NCBI GenBank assembly: GCA_029259715.1
Contig: JAJDEP010000003.1
Coordinates: 613,370 to 677,369 of the forward strand
DNA length: 64,000 bases
DNA from: Planctomycetota bacterium
Lineage (GTDB): Bacteria > Planctomycetota > B15-G4
Direction of reading: 5' to 3'
Shown: positions 18,486 through 28,136 of the stretch, in pieces
How the letters are laid out: every line of letters begins with the position of its first letter
How positions within the stretch are numbered: position 1 is the stretch's first letter
Made by a program: the position numbers and the translations under genes
The notes under the pieces: model-generated
What the model saw: the letters and a program-made list of their open reading frames with translations, nothing else
What the model was told of the DNA's origin: nothing
Database searches by the model: none

Positions 18486-21398
18486 TCACCCGCCGAGGCG
18501 CGCGACCAGCCCGACCACGCGTCGACCGAGTGCGCCGCGCACGCTCGTCAGCGGCGACGACACCCACAGTCGCAGCTTCTCGCTCAAGCGGTCGATGGCC
18601 ACGTCGTCGAGAGCTTCGTCGAGAGAGTAGCCGGGCCGACCGGCCGCCGCCTGCCGGTACAGCCGCAGCAAACCGCAACGCTTGAAGTCGTCCGTGCGCG
18701 CCGTGATGCGTTCGCCCGCCCGCATCGGTCCGATGACGGCGCTCTCGGCGGCGTCGAGCCGCGTCACCCGATCGCCGACCCGGAAGCCGACGCACAGGCC
18801 CGCCTCCACGACGGGCTCGATGAGCAGAGCACCCGCCGTCGACTCGGGATCGTCGGTGATCGAGCCCTGACGGCCCACGAGCACGAAGCGGCCGGCGGCA
18901 TAGTCCCGGGGCTCGATGATGGTCGCCTTCCCGCCGCCGGCGAAGCGCAGCTCCCAGTGCATCGTGCCGTTCACACGACGTCGACGGGCCCGCACCACCG
19001 GTGCACCGAAGAGGGTCTTGGTCAGGGCCAGGGCGTGGTAGCGCCAGGCCGAACGATCGAAGACCGCCTCGCGCAGCTCGCCCAGCAGCCCCGCGTCGGT
19101 GGCGGCCGACACCGCATCGAGCCACGGCAGCGTGATGCAGTCTTCGGCCACCGACACCCGGCCGAACGGCGCGAACAACGCCCGCTGTTTCAGGTCGCGG
19201 AACTCGAGCGGCGGCGTGTCGACCTGCAGGTGCACGCGCGCGAGGCTGGCCGCCCCCGCACGCTCGGCCAACAGCTTCAAGATCGACGGAATGGCGGTCT
19301 TGCTCACCGCCACGTGGACCAGGTCGATGCCCGTCAGGTCCTCGGGGCTCAACGTGTCGAGGCCACGCACGGCAAACTCACGCCCCGCCGCGCTCACCGT
19401 GCGCGGGGCCCGGGCGAACACGCCGGCCACCTCGTAGAGGTCGGGCAGGCAGGCTAATGCCGGCAGCACGTCGGTGGTGACCCGCGTGCCGGCACCGATC
19501 ACGAGCGCCCGGCGCGACGGCGCCGGCGCGTCCGCCGCGCAGGGCGGCGGCACGATGACCGGCGCCACCCGCACGCGTCCGCCACGGCTGCCCGAGCTGT
19601 CCGCCTGCTCCCCGCTGTCCGCGGAGTCTCCGCTGCCGGACGAGCGCGCGAGGTGCGCCGCCGCCGTGCGCCCGAACACCGCCGTGCGCAGGTGGTGGGC
19701 CTGGCGCATGGCCAGCGCCACCAGCGTGAAGGTGGGATTGGCGCAGCCGCTCGTGGGCAGCACCGAGGCCCCCACCACGAAGACGTTCTCGACGCCATGC
19801 ACGCGTCCGTCGGTGTCCACCACCGAAGCGGCCGGGTCGATGCCCATGCGGGTCGTGCCCATGTGATGGCTGGCGTCGGTGGTGATGGGCCACGAGCGGC
19901 AGCCGGCCAGGTGCTTCGCCAGCGAGCCCAGGCCGGTGCGCGCGACCTCGTCGGCCAGCACTTCTTGCACCGCCACCATGGAGCGGCGGTCGAGGGCGGT
20001 GGAGTCGTGGCGCACCACCGTCACCGGCTGGCCGTGGGCGTCGCGTTCGTCGCCGAGGGTCACGCGGTTGTCCGGGTGAGGCTCCATCTCCATGAAGTGG
20101 CGCAAGCGCACCCGGCGGATGAGCGGCGAGCGCCCCTGGAACAGCCGCGAGAACACGTACCGCGCCACCCAGGGCAGGTCGACCAGCACGAGCCACACCA
20201 GCTTGAATCCGCTGGTCCAGGTCTTGCGCTCGTTCTGCAGGTCGGAGTCGTCGCCGGTTTCGCTGTAGTCACGCAGGGTCACGACCTCGTCGGACTTGCC
20301 GCGCTTCCACGCCCGCATGAGCGCGCCGCTGCGCTTGACGAGGTAGACGAAGGCCTCCACGCCCTCGCGCCCCGACCAGGGGAACAACGGCTCGAAGCGG
20401 ATGTAGCTGTTGAGCACGCCGCGCGCGCGTTGCTGCGCCTCGGTGAGCCGCAGGCCCGCGTAGCCGGCGTAGCCCCCGGTCAGACAACCGAACAGGTGGG
20501 GCAGTTCGCGCAGCGGCGTCGTCAGCTCGATGACGCCGAAGTAGTTCTTGGGGTGGTTCATCAGGCAGCGACCGACCTGGTCGTGCTCGTTGCCGAGGCC
20601 CGCGGGGCACAGGTCCTGCGAGAGCAGCAGCAGTCGGGCGTTCTCGAGACCGCCGGTGGCCAGCACGAAGGCGTCGGCCTCCACCGCCAGCTCGTGACCG
20701 CTGCGCGTGCGCACCACGGCCCGCCGGATGCGACGTTCACCGACGGTGGCCGCGGCGCCCGTCGACCCTGGCGATTCATCCGCGCCGGGCGTCTCCCCTG
20801 CGCCTGCCGATTCCAGACGCACGACGGAGGCATCGAGGTAGAGGTCGGTGCCGTCGGCTGCGTACGTGTCGGTCCATTCCCGTCCGAAGTCCTGGGGTTC
20901 GGCGCAGGCCAGGAAGACCTTCTCCTCGAGGTCCCGCCACGATACGCGCACGTCGCCGCGGCTGCGCACCCGGGCGAAGCCGTCCTCGGCGAACATCGGG
21001 AGCGGCGCGAAGCGGTAGCGCTCACTCGCCCGCGCGTACCACGGCATCAACTCCTCGCGCGTCAGCGGCCATCCGGCCCGCCCGATGTCGCTGCGCTCCT
21101 CGAAGTCGATGGGATCGAGGGGACTCGAGAGCCCGGCCCAGGTCGTCGACGCGCCGCCGAGCACCCGCTCCCGCGAGTAGTCCTTGATCTCGATGCCTTC
21201 ACTGCGCACCTGGCGCAGCGCGTCGCCGAGCGCGGTGGGCTTGCGCCGCCCGCTCTCGAGCACGACGACGCGCAGCCCGCTGCCGAGCAACTCGCGGGCC
21301 ACGGTGCCGCCGGCCGGGCCCGAGCCCACGATGCACACGTCGTAGCGGGGCAGCCCGCCCCCGCCGTCGCCGGCAACGCTGTCGAGGTCGACGATCAT
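18486..21398 (-). CDS. Fusion of GMC-type oxidoreductase and Gfo/Idh/MocA-like Rossmann domain
   Basis: A 970-residue two-domain protein. Residues ~1-600 form a GMC-family flavoprotein: FAD-binding VGSGPAGGTVA (~22-32), the VLATGGLENARLLL segment, and the C-terminal catalytic block HHMGTTRMG with the later GCANPTFTLVALAM containing the conserved Asn. A ~35-residue Ser/Gly/Asp-rich linker follows. Residues ~630-970 begin with a second dinucleotide fold, ALVIGAGTRVTTDVLP, with an order like that of Gfo/Idh/MocA oxidoreductases. ATG at 21398 is chosen because the Rossmann strand begins directly after it. GMC enzymes oxidise alcohols or sugars and Gfo/Idh enzymes act on sugars or polyols, so coupled sugar oxidation/reduction is possible but unproven. 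Confidence 0.85.
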   Translation of the reverse strand: MIVDLDSVAGDGGGGLPRYDVCIVGSGPAGGTVARELLGSGLRVVVLESGRRKPTALGDALRQVRSEGIEIKDYSRERVLGGASTTWAGLSSPLDPIDFEERSDIGRAGWPLTREELMPWYARASERYRFAPLPMFAEDGFARVRSRGDVRVSWRDLEEKVFLACAEPQDFGREWTDTYAADGTDLYLDASVVRLESAGAGETPGADESPGSTGAAATVGERRIRRAVVRTRSGHELAVEADAFVLATGGLENARLLLLSQDLCPAGLGNEHDQVGRCLMNHPKNYFGVIELTTPLRELPHLFGCLTGGYAGYAGLRLTEAQQRARGVLNSYIRFEPLFPWSGREGVEAFVYLVKRSGALMRAWKRGKSDEVVTLRDYSETGDDSDLQNERKTWTSGFKLVWLVLVDLPWVARYVFSRLFQGRSPLIRRVRLRHFMEMEPHPDNRVTLGDERDAHGQPVTVVRHDSTALDRRSMVAVQEVLADEVARTGLGSLAKHLAGCRSWPITTDASHHMGTTRMGIDPAASVVDTDGRVHGVENVFVVGASVLPTSGCANPTFTLVALAMRQAHHLRTAVFGRTAAAHLARSSGSGDSADSGEQADSSGSRGGRVRVAPVIVPPPCAADAPAPSRRALVIGAGTRVTTDVLPALACLPDLYEVAGVFARAPRTVSAAGREFAVRGLDTLSPEDLTGIDLVHVAVSKTAIPSILKLLAERAGAASLARVHLQVDTPPLEFRDLKQRALFAPFGRVSVAEDCITLPWLDAVSAATDAGLLGELREAVFDRSAWRYHALALTKTLFGAPVVRARRRRVNGTMHWELRFAGGGKATIIEPRDYAAGRFVLVGRQGSITDDPESTAGALLIEPVVEAGLCVGFRVGDRVTRLDAAESAVIGPMRAGERITARTDDFKRCGLLRLYRQAAAGRPGYSLDEALDDVAIDRLSEKLRLWVSSPLTSVRGALGRRVVGLVARLGG

Positions 21399-21544
21399 GA
21401 TGCGCCTCGGGTCCTCACGGCAGGATCGTAGGGACTCGGCCCCGACTTTTCGCCCGGGATCGGTGCCGCATACGCCAAGGGGCCGGATAGATTCGTCCTG
21501 GGTCGCTGGACCCGCTTCCCAGGCCCGGCCAACGGAGAGCCGAC

Positions 21545-22267
21545 ATGTCACCCTTCACCGGTGAACTCGCCGGCACGATGATGCTGATCGTGCTCGGCAA
21601 CGGCGTGGTGGCCAACGTGTTGCTCGAGCGCAGCAAGGGGCACGCCGCGGGCTGGATGGTGATCACCACCGGCTGGGGCCTGGCCGTGATGATCGGCGTG
21701 TTCACCGCCCTCGCCTTCGGCAGCCCCGACGCCCACATCAACCCGGCGGTGACGCTCGCCTTCGCCACCGTCTCGGGCGACTTCAGCAAGCTCTCCACCC
21801 ACGTCCCGGCCCAACTGCTCGGCGCCTTCCTGGGCGCGGTGGTGGTCTGGCTGCACTACCTGCCGCACTGGGCCCACACCCGCGATGCCGGGGTCAAGCT
21901 GGCCGCGTTCTGCACCATCCCCGCCATCCGTGCACCCCTCAACAACCTCATCGCCGAGATGATCGGCACGGTGGTCCTGCTTGTCGGCATCGCCGCCATC
22001 GCTTCGCCGGCGGTGGGGCCCATCGCCACCGGACTGCAGCCCTTCCTGGTGGGCGGACTCGTGTGGGGCATCGGGCTGAGCCTCGGCGGTCCCACCGGCT
22101 ACGCCATCAATCCGGCCCGCGACCTCGGCCCCCGGATCGCCCATGCGCTGCTCCCGGTCATCGGCAAGGGCGGCTCAGACTGGAGTTACGGCTGGATCCC
22201 GGTCCTGGGACCGGCACTCGGTGCCCTCGTCGCCGCCGTCGTGATGGGCACCCTCCCCACCGCCTGA
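21545..22267 (+). CDS. Aquaporin / glycerol facilitator (MIP family)
   Basis: A 240-residue integral membrane channel with six hydrophobic helices and the two pore-forming NPA motifs, INPAVT (Asn66) and INPARD (near residue 188). The Asp after the second NPA-R is the residue that separates glycerol facilitators (GlpF) from strict water channels, so passage of glycerol or similar polyols is favoured. The N-terminus FTGELAGTMMLIVLGNGVVA matches the GlpF helix 1. There is a ribosome site GGAGA before the ATG at 21545. No glycerol kinase lies in the window. Confidence 0.9.
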   Translation: MSPFTGELAGTMMLIVLGNGVVANVLLERSKGHAAGWMVITTGWGLAVMIGVFTALAFGSPDAHINPAVTLAFATVSGDFSKLSTHVPAQLLGAFLGAVVVWLHYLPHWAHTRDAGVKLAAFCTIPAIRAPLNNLIAEMIGTVVLLVGIAAIASPAVGPIATGLQPFLVGGLVWGIGLSLGGPTGYAINPARDLGPRIAHALLPVIGKGGSDWSYGWIPVLGPALGALVAAVVMGTLPTA

Positions 22268-22480
22268 GGCCGGAGCGCAAGCCTCTGTCCGTCGCTCGGC
22301 AACGGCTCGAAGGGCGTCACCAGCGGACCCGCTGACCTCTCACGACAAGAAGCCCCTTTGACCCACCCGCGCCGGCTTGCTTGCATGGACGCAAGGATCG
22401 CGGGGAGAGTCGTCAGGACTGCGGGGGGAAGCGCAGCGAGCTCCGCAGGGGAACCGGCCACCGGCCGAAGGGAGTGCGAC

Positions 22481-24016
22481 ATGAGGGTCGGACTGATCAA
22501 GCCGTCCAACAGCGGCATCCTCGGACTCGAGATGCTCACCTTCGTCGAACCGCTGGGCCTCGAGTGTCTCGCCGGTTGCCTCGAGCCCGCCGGGCACCCC
22601 TGCCGCATCGTCGACATGCGCATCGACGGCATGGACGTCGGCATGTCCAAGATCGAGGCCTTCGCCCCGGACATCGTGGGCCTGCAGAGCAACTTCACCA
22701 CCGAGCGCAACGTGACCCTGGCCACGGCCGCCCAGGTCAGACGTCGCCTGCCCGGCGCCACCATCGTCATCGGCGGCCATGACGCGTCCCGGGACCCGCA
22801 CTACTACCTGTCCGACGACGTCGACATCGTCGCGACCGGCGACGGCGAAGAGGTCATGCCCCTGCTCGTCGAGGCCCTCGCCACCGGCGGCGACCTCAAG
22901 TCGGTGCTCGGCCTCGAGCTCAACACGCCCGACGGCCCGTTCAACACCGGCGAGGCGCCCATGCGGGACAACATCGACGAGCTGCCCCTCCCGGCGCGGC
23001 ACCTCATCGACGAGTACGCCGACAAGTACTACATCAACTTCCGCAAGCCGCTGGCGCTGCTCGAGACGGCCCGCGGGTGCCCCTTCAAGTGCAACTTCTG
23101 CTCGGTGTGGAAGTTCCACAAGAGCACCTTCCGGGAGAAGTCGGTCGAGCGGGTGATCGAGGAGCTGCACACGATCAAGGCCGACAACGTCTTCATCACC
23201 GACGACATCTTCTGGCTCGACGTCCATCGCGGACGCGCGCTGGCCACGGCCATCAAGGCAGCGGGCATCAAGAAGTACTTCACGGTGCAGACGCGCACCG
23301 ACATCATCTGCAAGTTCCCCGACCTCATCAAACAGTGGAAGGAGTGCGGCGACCTGGCCATCTTCCTCGGGGTCGAGAAGGTCGACGACGCCGGCCTGAA
23401 GTCGGTCAACAAGGGCAACAGCGCCAGCAACAACCGCCGCGCCATCGAGATCCTGCAGGAGCTCGGCGTGGGCTACACCTGCAACTTCATCGTCGATCCG
23501 GCCTGGGAGCGCGACGACTTCACCCGCCTGCGCGATTGGATCGAGGAGATGGGCACCTACAACAGCGGCTTCACCATCCTCACGCCGCTGCCGGGCACCG
23601 ACCTGTGGAGCACGGCGAAAAACGACGTCACCACCAACCAATGGGAAATGTTCGACCTGCTGCACACCGTGCTGCCCACGCGCCTGCCGCTCGCGGACTT
23701 CTACGACGAATTCTCGCGCCTGTGGCGCTGGCTCATGGAGGTGCGCTTCAAGCACCGCAGCAAGACCATGTTCTACGCCAAGCTCGCGGCGGCGGTCGCC
23801 ACCCGCAAGGTCACCTTCAAGTCCCTGCGCAAGGGCATGAACCTTGCCTCGGCCTTCAGCAAGCCCGATGCCTTCCTGAACCGGCATCGCGAGTTGGGTG
23901 AGGCGCACCTCACTGCCGTGACGCCCGGATTGGGCGACGCCATCGATCGCCCCGAGCCCGTCGGCCACCTCGTCGGCGGCCCCGACGAACCGTGCGAGAC
24001 GGCCGCAGAGGCCTAG
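22481..24016 (+). CDS. B12-binding-domain radical SAM enzyme
   Basis: A 511-residue enzyme with an N-terminal cobalamin-binding-like Rossmann domain (residues ~1-160) followed by a radical SAM barrel whose 4Fe-4S motif is RGCPFKCNFC (C-x3-C-x2-C, residues ~199-207), then CSVWKFHKSTFREKS. The TPLPGTDLW segment late in the barrel is typical of B12-radical SAM methylases/cyclases of the BchE/HpnR kind. These use SAM, a cluster and cobalamin for methylation or ring chemistry on unactivated carbons. ATG at 22481 follows GAAGGGAG, a good ribosome site. The next gene, a carotenoid-isomerase-like flavoprotein, suggests isoprenoid or lipid modification (inference); a hopanoid or tetrapyrrole substrate is only a guess. 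Confidence 0.8.
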   Translation: MRVGLIKPSNSGILGLEMLTFVEPLGLECLAGCLEPAGHPCRIVDMRIDGMDVGMSKIEAFAPDIVGLQSNFTTERNVTLATAAQVRRRLPGATIVIGGHDASRDPHYYLSDDVDIVATGDGEEVMPLLVEALATGGDLKSVLGLELNTPDGPFNTGEAPMRDNIDELPLPARHLIDEYADKYYINFRKPLALLETARGCPFKCNFCSVWKFHKSTFREKSVERVIEELHTIKADNVFITDDIFWLDVHRGRALATAIKAAGIKKYFTVQTRTDIICKFPDLIKQWKECGDLAIFLGVEKVDDAGLKSVNKGNSASNNRRAIEILQELGVGYTCNFIVDPAWERDDFTRLRDWIEEMGTYNSGFTILTPLPGTDLWSTAKNDVTTNQWEMFDLLHTVLPTRLPLADFYDEFSRLWRWLMEVRFKHRSKTMFYAKLAAAVATRKVTFKSLRKGMNLASAFSKPDAFLNRHRELGEAHLTAVTPGLGDAIDRPEPVGHLVGGPDEPCETAAEA

Positions 24017-24116
24017 GCGGCCGCGCGGCTCCTGCCCTGCAGGCTCAGGTCCTTCGCGATCGGGCCCCGCGCCGGGCCTTGATCCCCGGTGCCATGGTGG
24101 ACGAGGCTGGTCGCCC

Positions 24117-25802
24117 GTGACACCTGCCGCCTCCCCCGCCGCGCACCCTGCCGCCGACGCGTCGACACCCGACGCCGACGACGTCCCCACCGAGACCGAT
24201 GTGGTCGTCGTGGGCGCGGGCATCGGCGGACTGGTGGCGGCGGCCCTGCTCGCCCGCGAGGGCCAGCGCGTCGTCGTCGTCGAGCAGCACGTCATCGCCG
24301 GCGGCAACGCCACCATCTTCCGGCGGCGGGGCTACGAGTTCGATGTGGGCGTGCACTACATCGGCGAGTGCCACAGCGGGGGCGTGCTCTCACGCGTCCT
24401 CCGCGCCGCCGGCCTCGACGACGTGGTCTTCGAGCCTCTCGACGCCGACGGCTACGACGTGCACGTGCTTCCCGACGGCCGCTTCGCCGTCCCCCGGGGC
24501 CTCGAACGCTTCAAGGAGCGGCTGTGCGCGGCCTTCCCCCGCGAACAGCGCGGCATCCGCCGTTACGTCGCGTTGCTCGCCGCCATGCGCCAGGTGCTCG
24601 GTGCCTGGCCCCGCCCCCTGGCGACCGCCGCCGCCCTGTGTCGCGCACCGGCCCTGTTGCGCTGGCAGGGTCGCCCCTTCGCGGCGCTGCTCGACGACCT
24701 CACCACCGACCCCGCGTTGAAGGTCATCTTCGCCGGGCAACACGTGGGCTACGCCCTCCCGCCGAGCCGCGCCTCGGTGCTCGTGGGGCTCGGCATCGCC
24801 GCCCACTACGTCGAAGGCGCGTGGTATCCGCGGGGCGGCGGGCAGGTCCTCTCCGACCGGTTGGTCGAGGAGATCGAGTCGCGCGGAGGCCGGGTCCTGC
24901 TCGGTTGCCGCGTGCGCCGCATCCTCGTGCAGGCCGGGCGCGCGACGGGCGTCGCCATCGAAGGCCGTCGCACCGGGAGCCGGCAGGTGCGCGCCCCGGT
25001 GATCCTCTCCAACGCCGATCTCAAACACACCCTCGGCGACCTGCTGGGCGGGACTCAGGGGACGACGACCCGCGGCACCGCGCGGCTGACCCGCCGGGCG
25101 AGCCGCTTCGACATGGCGCCGGCCCTCGGCGTGGCGTACCTCGGGCTGCGGCAGGACCTGCGCGCGGAGGGCCATCCCGCCTGCAACTACTGGGTCCACC
25201 CCGAGCTGGACCTCGAACGGGCCTACGCCCAGGCCGCCCGCGGCGAGCTGCCGGACGCGCCGCCCCTCTTCGTGACCATCGCCTCGCTCAAGGACCCCAC
25301 CCACACCGGGCTGGCGCCGCCCGGCGTGACCAACGTGCAGGCCATGGGCGTGGCGCCGAGCGCGCCGGCCGCCTGGGGCGTCGACGCCGAAGCCTTCGAC
25401 GACACCGCCACCAGCGACACGGCCTTCGCCGACGGCAGCTACCGGCGCTCGAGCGCCTACCGCGACGCCAAGCAGCGCTACGGAGAGTCGCTCCTGGACG
25501 GGCTCGTCTCCGTCTTCCCGCAGGCGCGCGAGCAGCTCGACCACTTCGAGGTGGCCACGCCGCTGACCCACACCCGCTACACCAGCAGCGCCGGCGGCAC
25601 CGGCTACGGCATCGCGGCCACGCCCGAGCAGTTCGGGCTCAAGCGCCCGGGTCCCGTCACCCCCCTCCCCGGCCTGCTGCTGTGCGGCGCGAGTTGCCGC
25701 CACGGCCACGGCATCCACGGCGCCGCCCTCTCGGGCCTCGATGCCGCCGCCCGCATCCTGCCCGGGCGCCTCGACCGCGCGGTCCTGCACGGCGAACGCT
25801 GA
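24117..25802 (+). CDS. FAD-dependent phytoene desaturase / carotenoid isomerase / RetSat-like protein
   Basis: A 561-residue flavoprotein of the CrtI/CrtISO/retinol saturase family, which desaturates, isomerises or saturates polyene lipids. The dinucleotide fold VVVGAGIGGLVAAALLAREG (residues ~31-50) is followed by the family's VEQHVIAGGNAT and GYEFDVGVHYIGE. A second FAD contact block lies at the C-terminus (LPGLLLCGASCRHGHGIHGA). The first ~28 residues are Ala/Pro/Asp-rich and probably disordered. The start is GTG at 24117. It lies 100 bp after the radical SAM gene on the same strand and may be co-transcribed. The substrate cannot be read from sequence. Confidence 0.8.
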   Translation: MTPAASPAAHPAADASTPDADDVPTETDVVVVGAGIGGLVAAALLAREGQRVVVVEQHVIAGGNATIFRRRGYEFDVGVHYIGECHSGGVLSRVLRAAGLDDVVFEPLDADGYDVHVLPDGRFAVPRGLERFKERLCAAFPREQRGIRRYVALLAAMRQVLGAWPRPLATAAALCRAPALLRWQGRPFAALLDDLTTDPALKVIFAGQHVGYALPPSRASVLVGLGIAAHYVEGAWYPRGGGQVLSDRLVEEIESRGGRVLLGCRVRRILVQAGRATGVAIEGRRTGSRQVRAPVILSNADLKHTLGDLLGGTQGTTTRGTARLTRRASRFDMAPALGVAYLGLRQDLRAEGHPACNYWVHPELDLERAYAQAARGELPDAPPLFVTIASLKDPTHTGLAPPGVTNVQAMGVAPSAPAAWGVDAEAFDDTATSDTAFADGSYRRSSAYRDAKQRYGESLLDGLVSVFPQAREQLDHFEVATPLTHTRYTSSAGGTGYGIAATPEQFGLKRPGPVTPLPGLLLCGASCRHGHGIHGAALSGLDAAARILPGRLDRAVLHGER

Positions 25803-25845
25803 GGCGGAGACGCGGCGTCCACCCGCGGCCGTCCCTGCGCGGCGC

Positions 25846-26934
25846 CTAGAAGAGCACCGCCGCCATCGACTTGGCCAGGGCCGAGGGGCGCACCGAGCCG
25901 GCGTCATTGCTGAGCACGATCACGGTCACCCGGTCGTCCGGCCAGCGCATCATCTCAGCGACGAAGCCGACCCAGCCCCCCGCGTGAGCCACCACCCGGC
26001 GCCCCTGCTCCTCGCCCACACCGAGGCCGAAGGCGTACTCGATCTCGGTGCCGTCGTTGAGCACGCCGCGGGTGTGCATCAGCGCATGCAGCGCCGCGCC
26101 GTCCGCCAGCAGCGAGTGGTCGTAGAAGAAAGCGTCCCACCTGGCCAGGTCGCGCACCGTGGTGAAGACTCCACCGTCGCCCACCTGTTCCCAGGTGGTG
26201 TTGTGCACGGCCCAGCCCGGGCCGAAGGGGCTGCGGCGATAGCCGTCGGCGCGCCGCGGGACCACCTCCGCGTAGCGGTCGTGGTAGTGGGTGTCGGTCA
26301 TGCCCAGGGGGCCGAAGATGTTCTCTTCCGCGAAAGCCCGCAGGCTCTTGCCGCTCACCCGTCGCACGACGGCGCCGAGCAGGAAGTAGTTGCTGTTGCT
26401 GTACTGGAAGCGGCTCCCCGGCTCGAACTGCAGCCCCTCCACCGCCACGAGGATCTTCAGCGTGTCCTCGGGCGTGGTGTGGTCTTCCAGCTCGTGGCCG
26501 GCGCCGGCGAGCAGCCCGACGTAGTCGGGGATGCCGCTGACGTGGTGAACCATGTGACGCACCGTGACGGCGTGCTCCCACTCGGGCAGCTCGCGGAGGA
26601 TGGTGCGCACGTCGGCGTCGAGGTCGAGTTCGCCCCGCAATGACAGCAGGGCGATGCACGCCGCCGTGAACTGCTTCGACGTCGACCCGATGCGGAAGAT
26701 CGTGTCCGGCGTGTTGGGGATGGCGTGCTCGAGGTTGGCCATGCCGAAGCCGCGCTCGTAGGCCATGGTCCCGTCGACGATGAGGGCCACCGAGAGGCCC
26801 GGACCGTCGTCGCGATCCCAGGGGGCGAAGAGCCCGTCGAGGACCGCGAAGGGGTCCTCGTCCTGCGGGCCGGGGACAGCCGCGCCGGCCAGGGCCACCA
26901 AGGCCGCCAGCGCCACCAACATGCGGAACACCAT
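25846..26934 (-). CDS. Exported class C beta-lactamase-like serine hydrolase
   Basis: A 362-residue member of the beta-lactamase/DD-peptidase (AmpC/EstB, family S12) fold. A signal peptide (residues 1-22) precedes the catalytic S-x-x-K motif STSK (Ser84, Lys87), the second motif YSN lies near residue 179, and a late HAGG replaces the usual KTG. Such enzymes hydrolyse peptidoglycan stems, D-amino acid peptides or esters in the periplasm; beta-lactamase activity should not be assumed. The start is ATG at 26934 because GGAGG lies 5 nt before it, while the GTG six bases upstream would overlap the ribosome site. Convergent with the flavoprotein gene. Confidence 0.85.
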   Translation of the reverse strand: MVFRMLVALAALVALAGAAVPGPQDEDPFAVLDGLFAPWDRDDGPGLSVALIVDGTMAYERGFGMANLEHAIPNTPDTIFRIGSTSKQFTAACIALLSLRGELDLDADVRTILRELPEWEHAVTVRHMVHHVSGIPDYVGLLAGAGHELEDHTTPEDTLKILVAVEGLQFEPGSRFQYSNSNYFLLGAVVRRVSGKSLRAFAEENIFGPLGMTDTHYHDRYAEVVPRRADGYRRSPFGPGWAVHNTTWEQVGDGGVFTTVRDLARWDAFFYDHSLLADGAALHALMHTRGVLNDGTEIEYAFGLGVGEEQGRRVVAHAGGWVGFVAEMMRWPDDRVTVIVLSNDAGSVRPSALAKSMAAVLF

Positions 26935-27173
26935 GGTCACCTCCTCGCGAATCCGCCGGCGCTGCGCTGACCGGCCCGCTCATGGGCGCGCCTCTGGCCC
27001 GCCTGCCCGACGCCGAAGGTAGCGCGGAGACCCGGCGCCGGGGCGCGGCGTTGTGTGGGGTATCCGTGTCGGCCGTGCGGAGATGATCGTGACCCGCTGA
27101 GCGACCCGGCATCGAAACCGCCGTCCTTCACCCCCTGTCCCGCCTTCGCCCTCCTCCGCTTTCGAGATCGCCC

Positions 27174-28136
27174 ATGCTTGCGCGCCTCCGCCGGACCCTG
27201 CTCGTGACCACCGCCGTGCTGACCCTCACCGTCGGGGCGGCTGCCCAGCGCGACGGCCCCGCACGGAGCGACGACGAGTCCGCCACCGCCACCGAGCGTT
27301 CGGCACCCGTCCAGGCCCGCAACCTCGACGCGAGCGGCCTGGCCCTGCAGGGGTACGACCCGGTGGCCTACTTCCCCGAGGGCGGCGGCGTGCCCCGCAA
27401 AGGCTCGGCCCGACGGCAGCTCGACCATGCCGGCGTGCGCTACCACTTTGCCGACGAGCAGAACCGCGACCTGTTCCGCGCCACACCCGACCGCTTCGTG
27501 CCGGCCTACGGGGGCTGGTGCGCCTGGGCCATGTCCCAGGACTATGAGGCACCGGCCCACCCCGAATCGTTCCGCATCCACCGCGGCCGCTTGTTCGTCT
27601 TCTACAAGGCGTTGTTCAACGACACGCGGGCCCAGTGGCTCGAGGACGAGACGCGTCTCGCGCAGGCCGCCGACGGCCACTGGGAGCGGCGCACCGGTGA
27701 GAAGCCCCCCGTCGCCGGCCGCGACACGTCGCTGCTGAACCTCGGCGCAGCCGCCCTGGCCCTCGACGGCTACGACCCCGTGGCCTACTTCGCGGTCGGC
27801 GGCGGCAAGCCCCGCAAGGGCAACGAAGACCTCGCCCTGGTCCACGAGGGCGTGCGCTACCTCTTCGCCACCGAGGCGAACCGTGCGGCCTTCACCAAGA
27901 ACCCCGAGACCTTCGAGCCCGCGTATGGCGGCTGGTGCGCCTACGCCGTCGCGGTCGACGGCTCGTTGGTCGAGATCGACCCCGAGTCCTTCCTGATCCA
28001 GGACGGCCGCCTGCACGTCTTCTACAACGGCTTCCTCTCCGACACTCGCGCCCTGTGGCGGGAGAGCCCGCCCGACTTCGGGCGCAAGGCCGCGGCCCAT
28101 TGGAAGCAGATCGTCGCGCGGGGCGGCGAGCTCTAG
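27174..28136 (+). CDS. Exported protein with two tandem YHS domains
   Basis: A 320-residue secreted protein: a signal peptide (to about residue 25, GAAAQ), a linker, then two homologous YHS-type domains. Copy one starts LALQGYDPVAYF (residues ~57-68) and contains YGGWCAW; copy two starts LALDGYDPVAYF (~197-208) and contains YGGWCAY. YHS domains are small TRASH-like folds found in metal-related proteins and copper ATPases; each copy here keeps one Cys in the GGWC turn. Single-copy versions of ~150 residues are common, so this is an internal duplication. Its last four bases CTAG are shared with the stop of the convergent cation transporter gene, which would suit a metal-handling role (inference). 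Confidence 0.85.
   Translation: MLARLRRTLLVTTAVLTLTVGAAAQRDGPARSDDESATATERSAPVQARNLDASGLALQGYDPVAYFPEGGGVPRKGSARRQLDHAGVRYHFADEQNRDLFRATPDRFVPAYGGWCAWAMSQDYEAPAHPESFRIHRGRLFVFYKALFNDTRAQWLEDETRLAQAADGHWERRTGEKPPVAGRDTSLLNLGAAALALDGYDPVAYFAVGGGKPRKGNEDLALVHEGVRYLFATEANRAAFTKNPETFEPAYGGWCAYAVAVDGSLVEIDPESFLIQDGRLHVFYNGFLSDTRALWRESPPDFGRKAAAHWKQIVARGGEL

Noticed and set aside
22300-22480. Possible riboswitch (cobalamin or glycine type) before the radical SAM gene
   Set aside because: Some short matches (GGGGAGAGTC, CCGAAGG) occur, but the rest of either consensus, including a B12 box, is missing.
24013-24116. Minus-strand frame ending in the CTAG of the radical SAM gene
   Set aside because: No start codon with ribosome site in the short gap; CTAG at a TAG stop preceded by C is expected often by chance.
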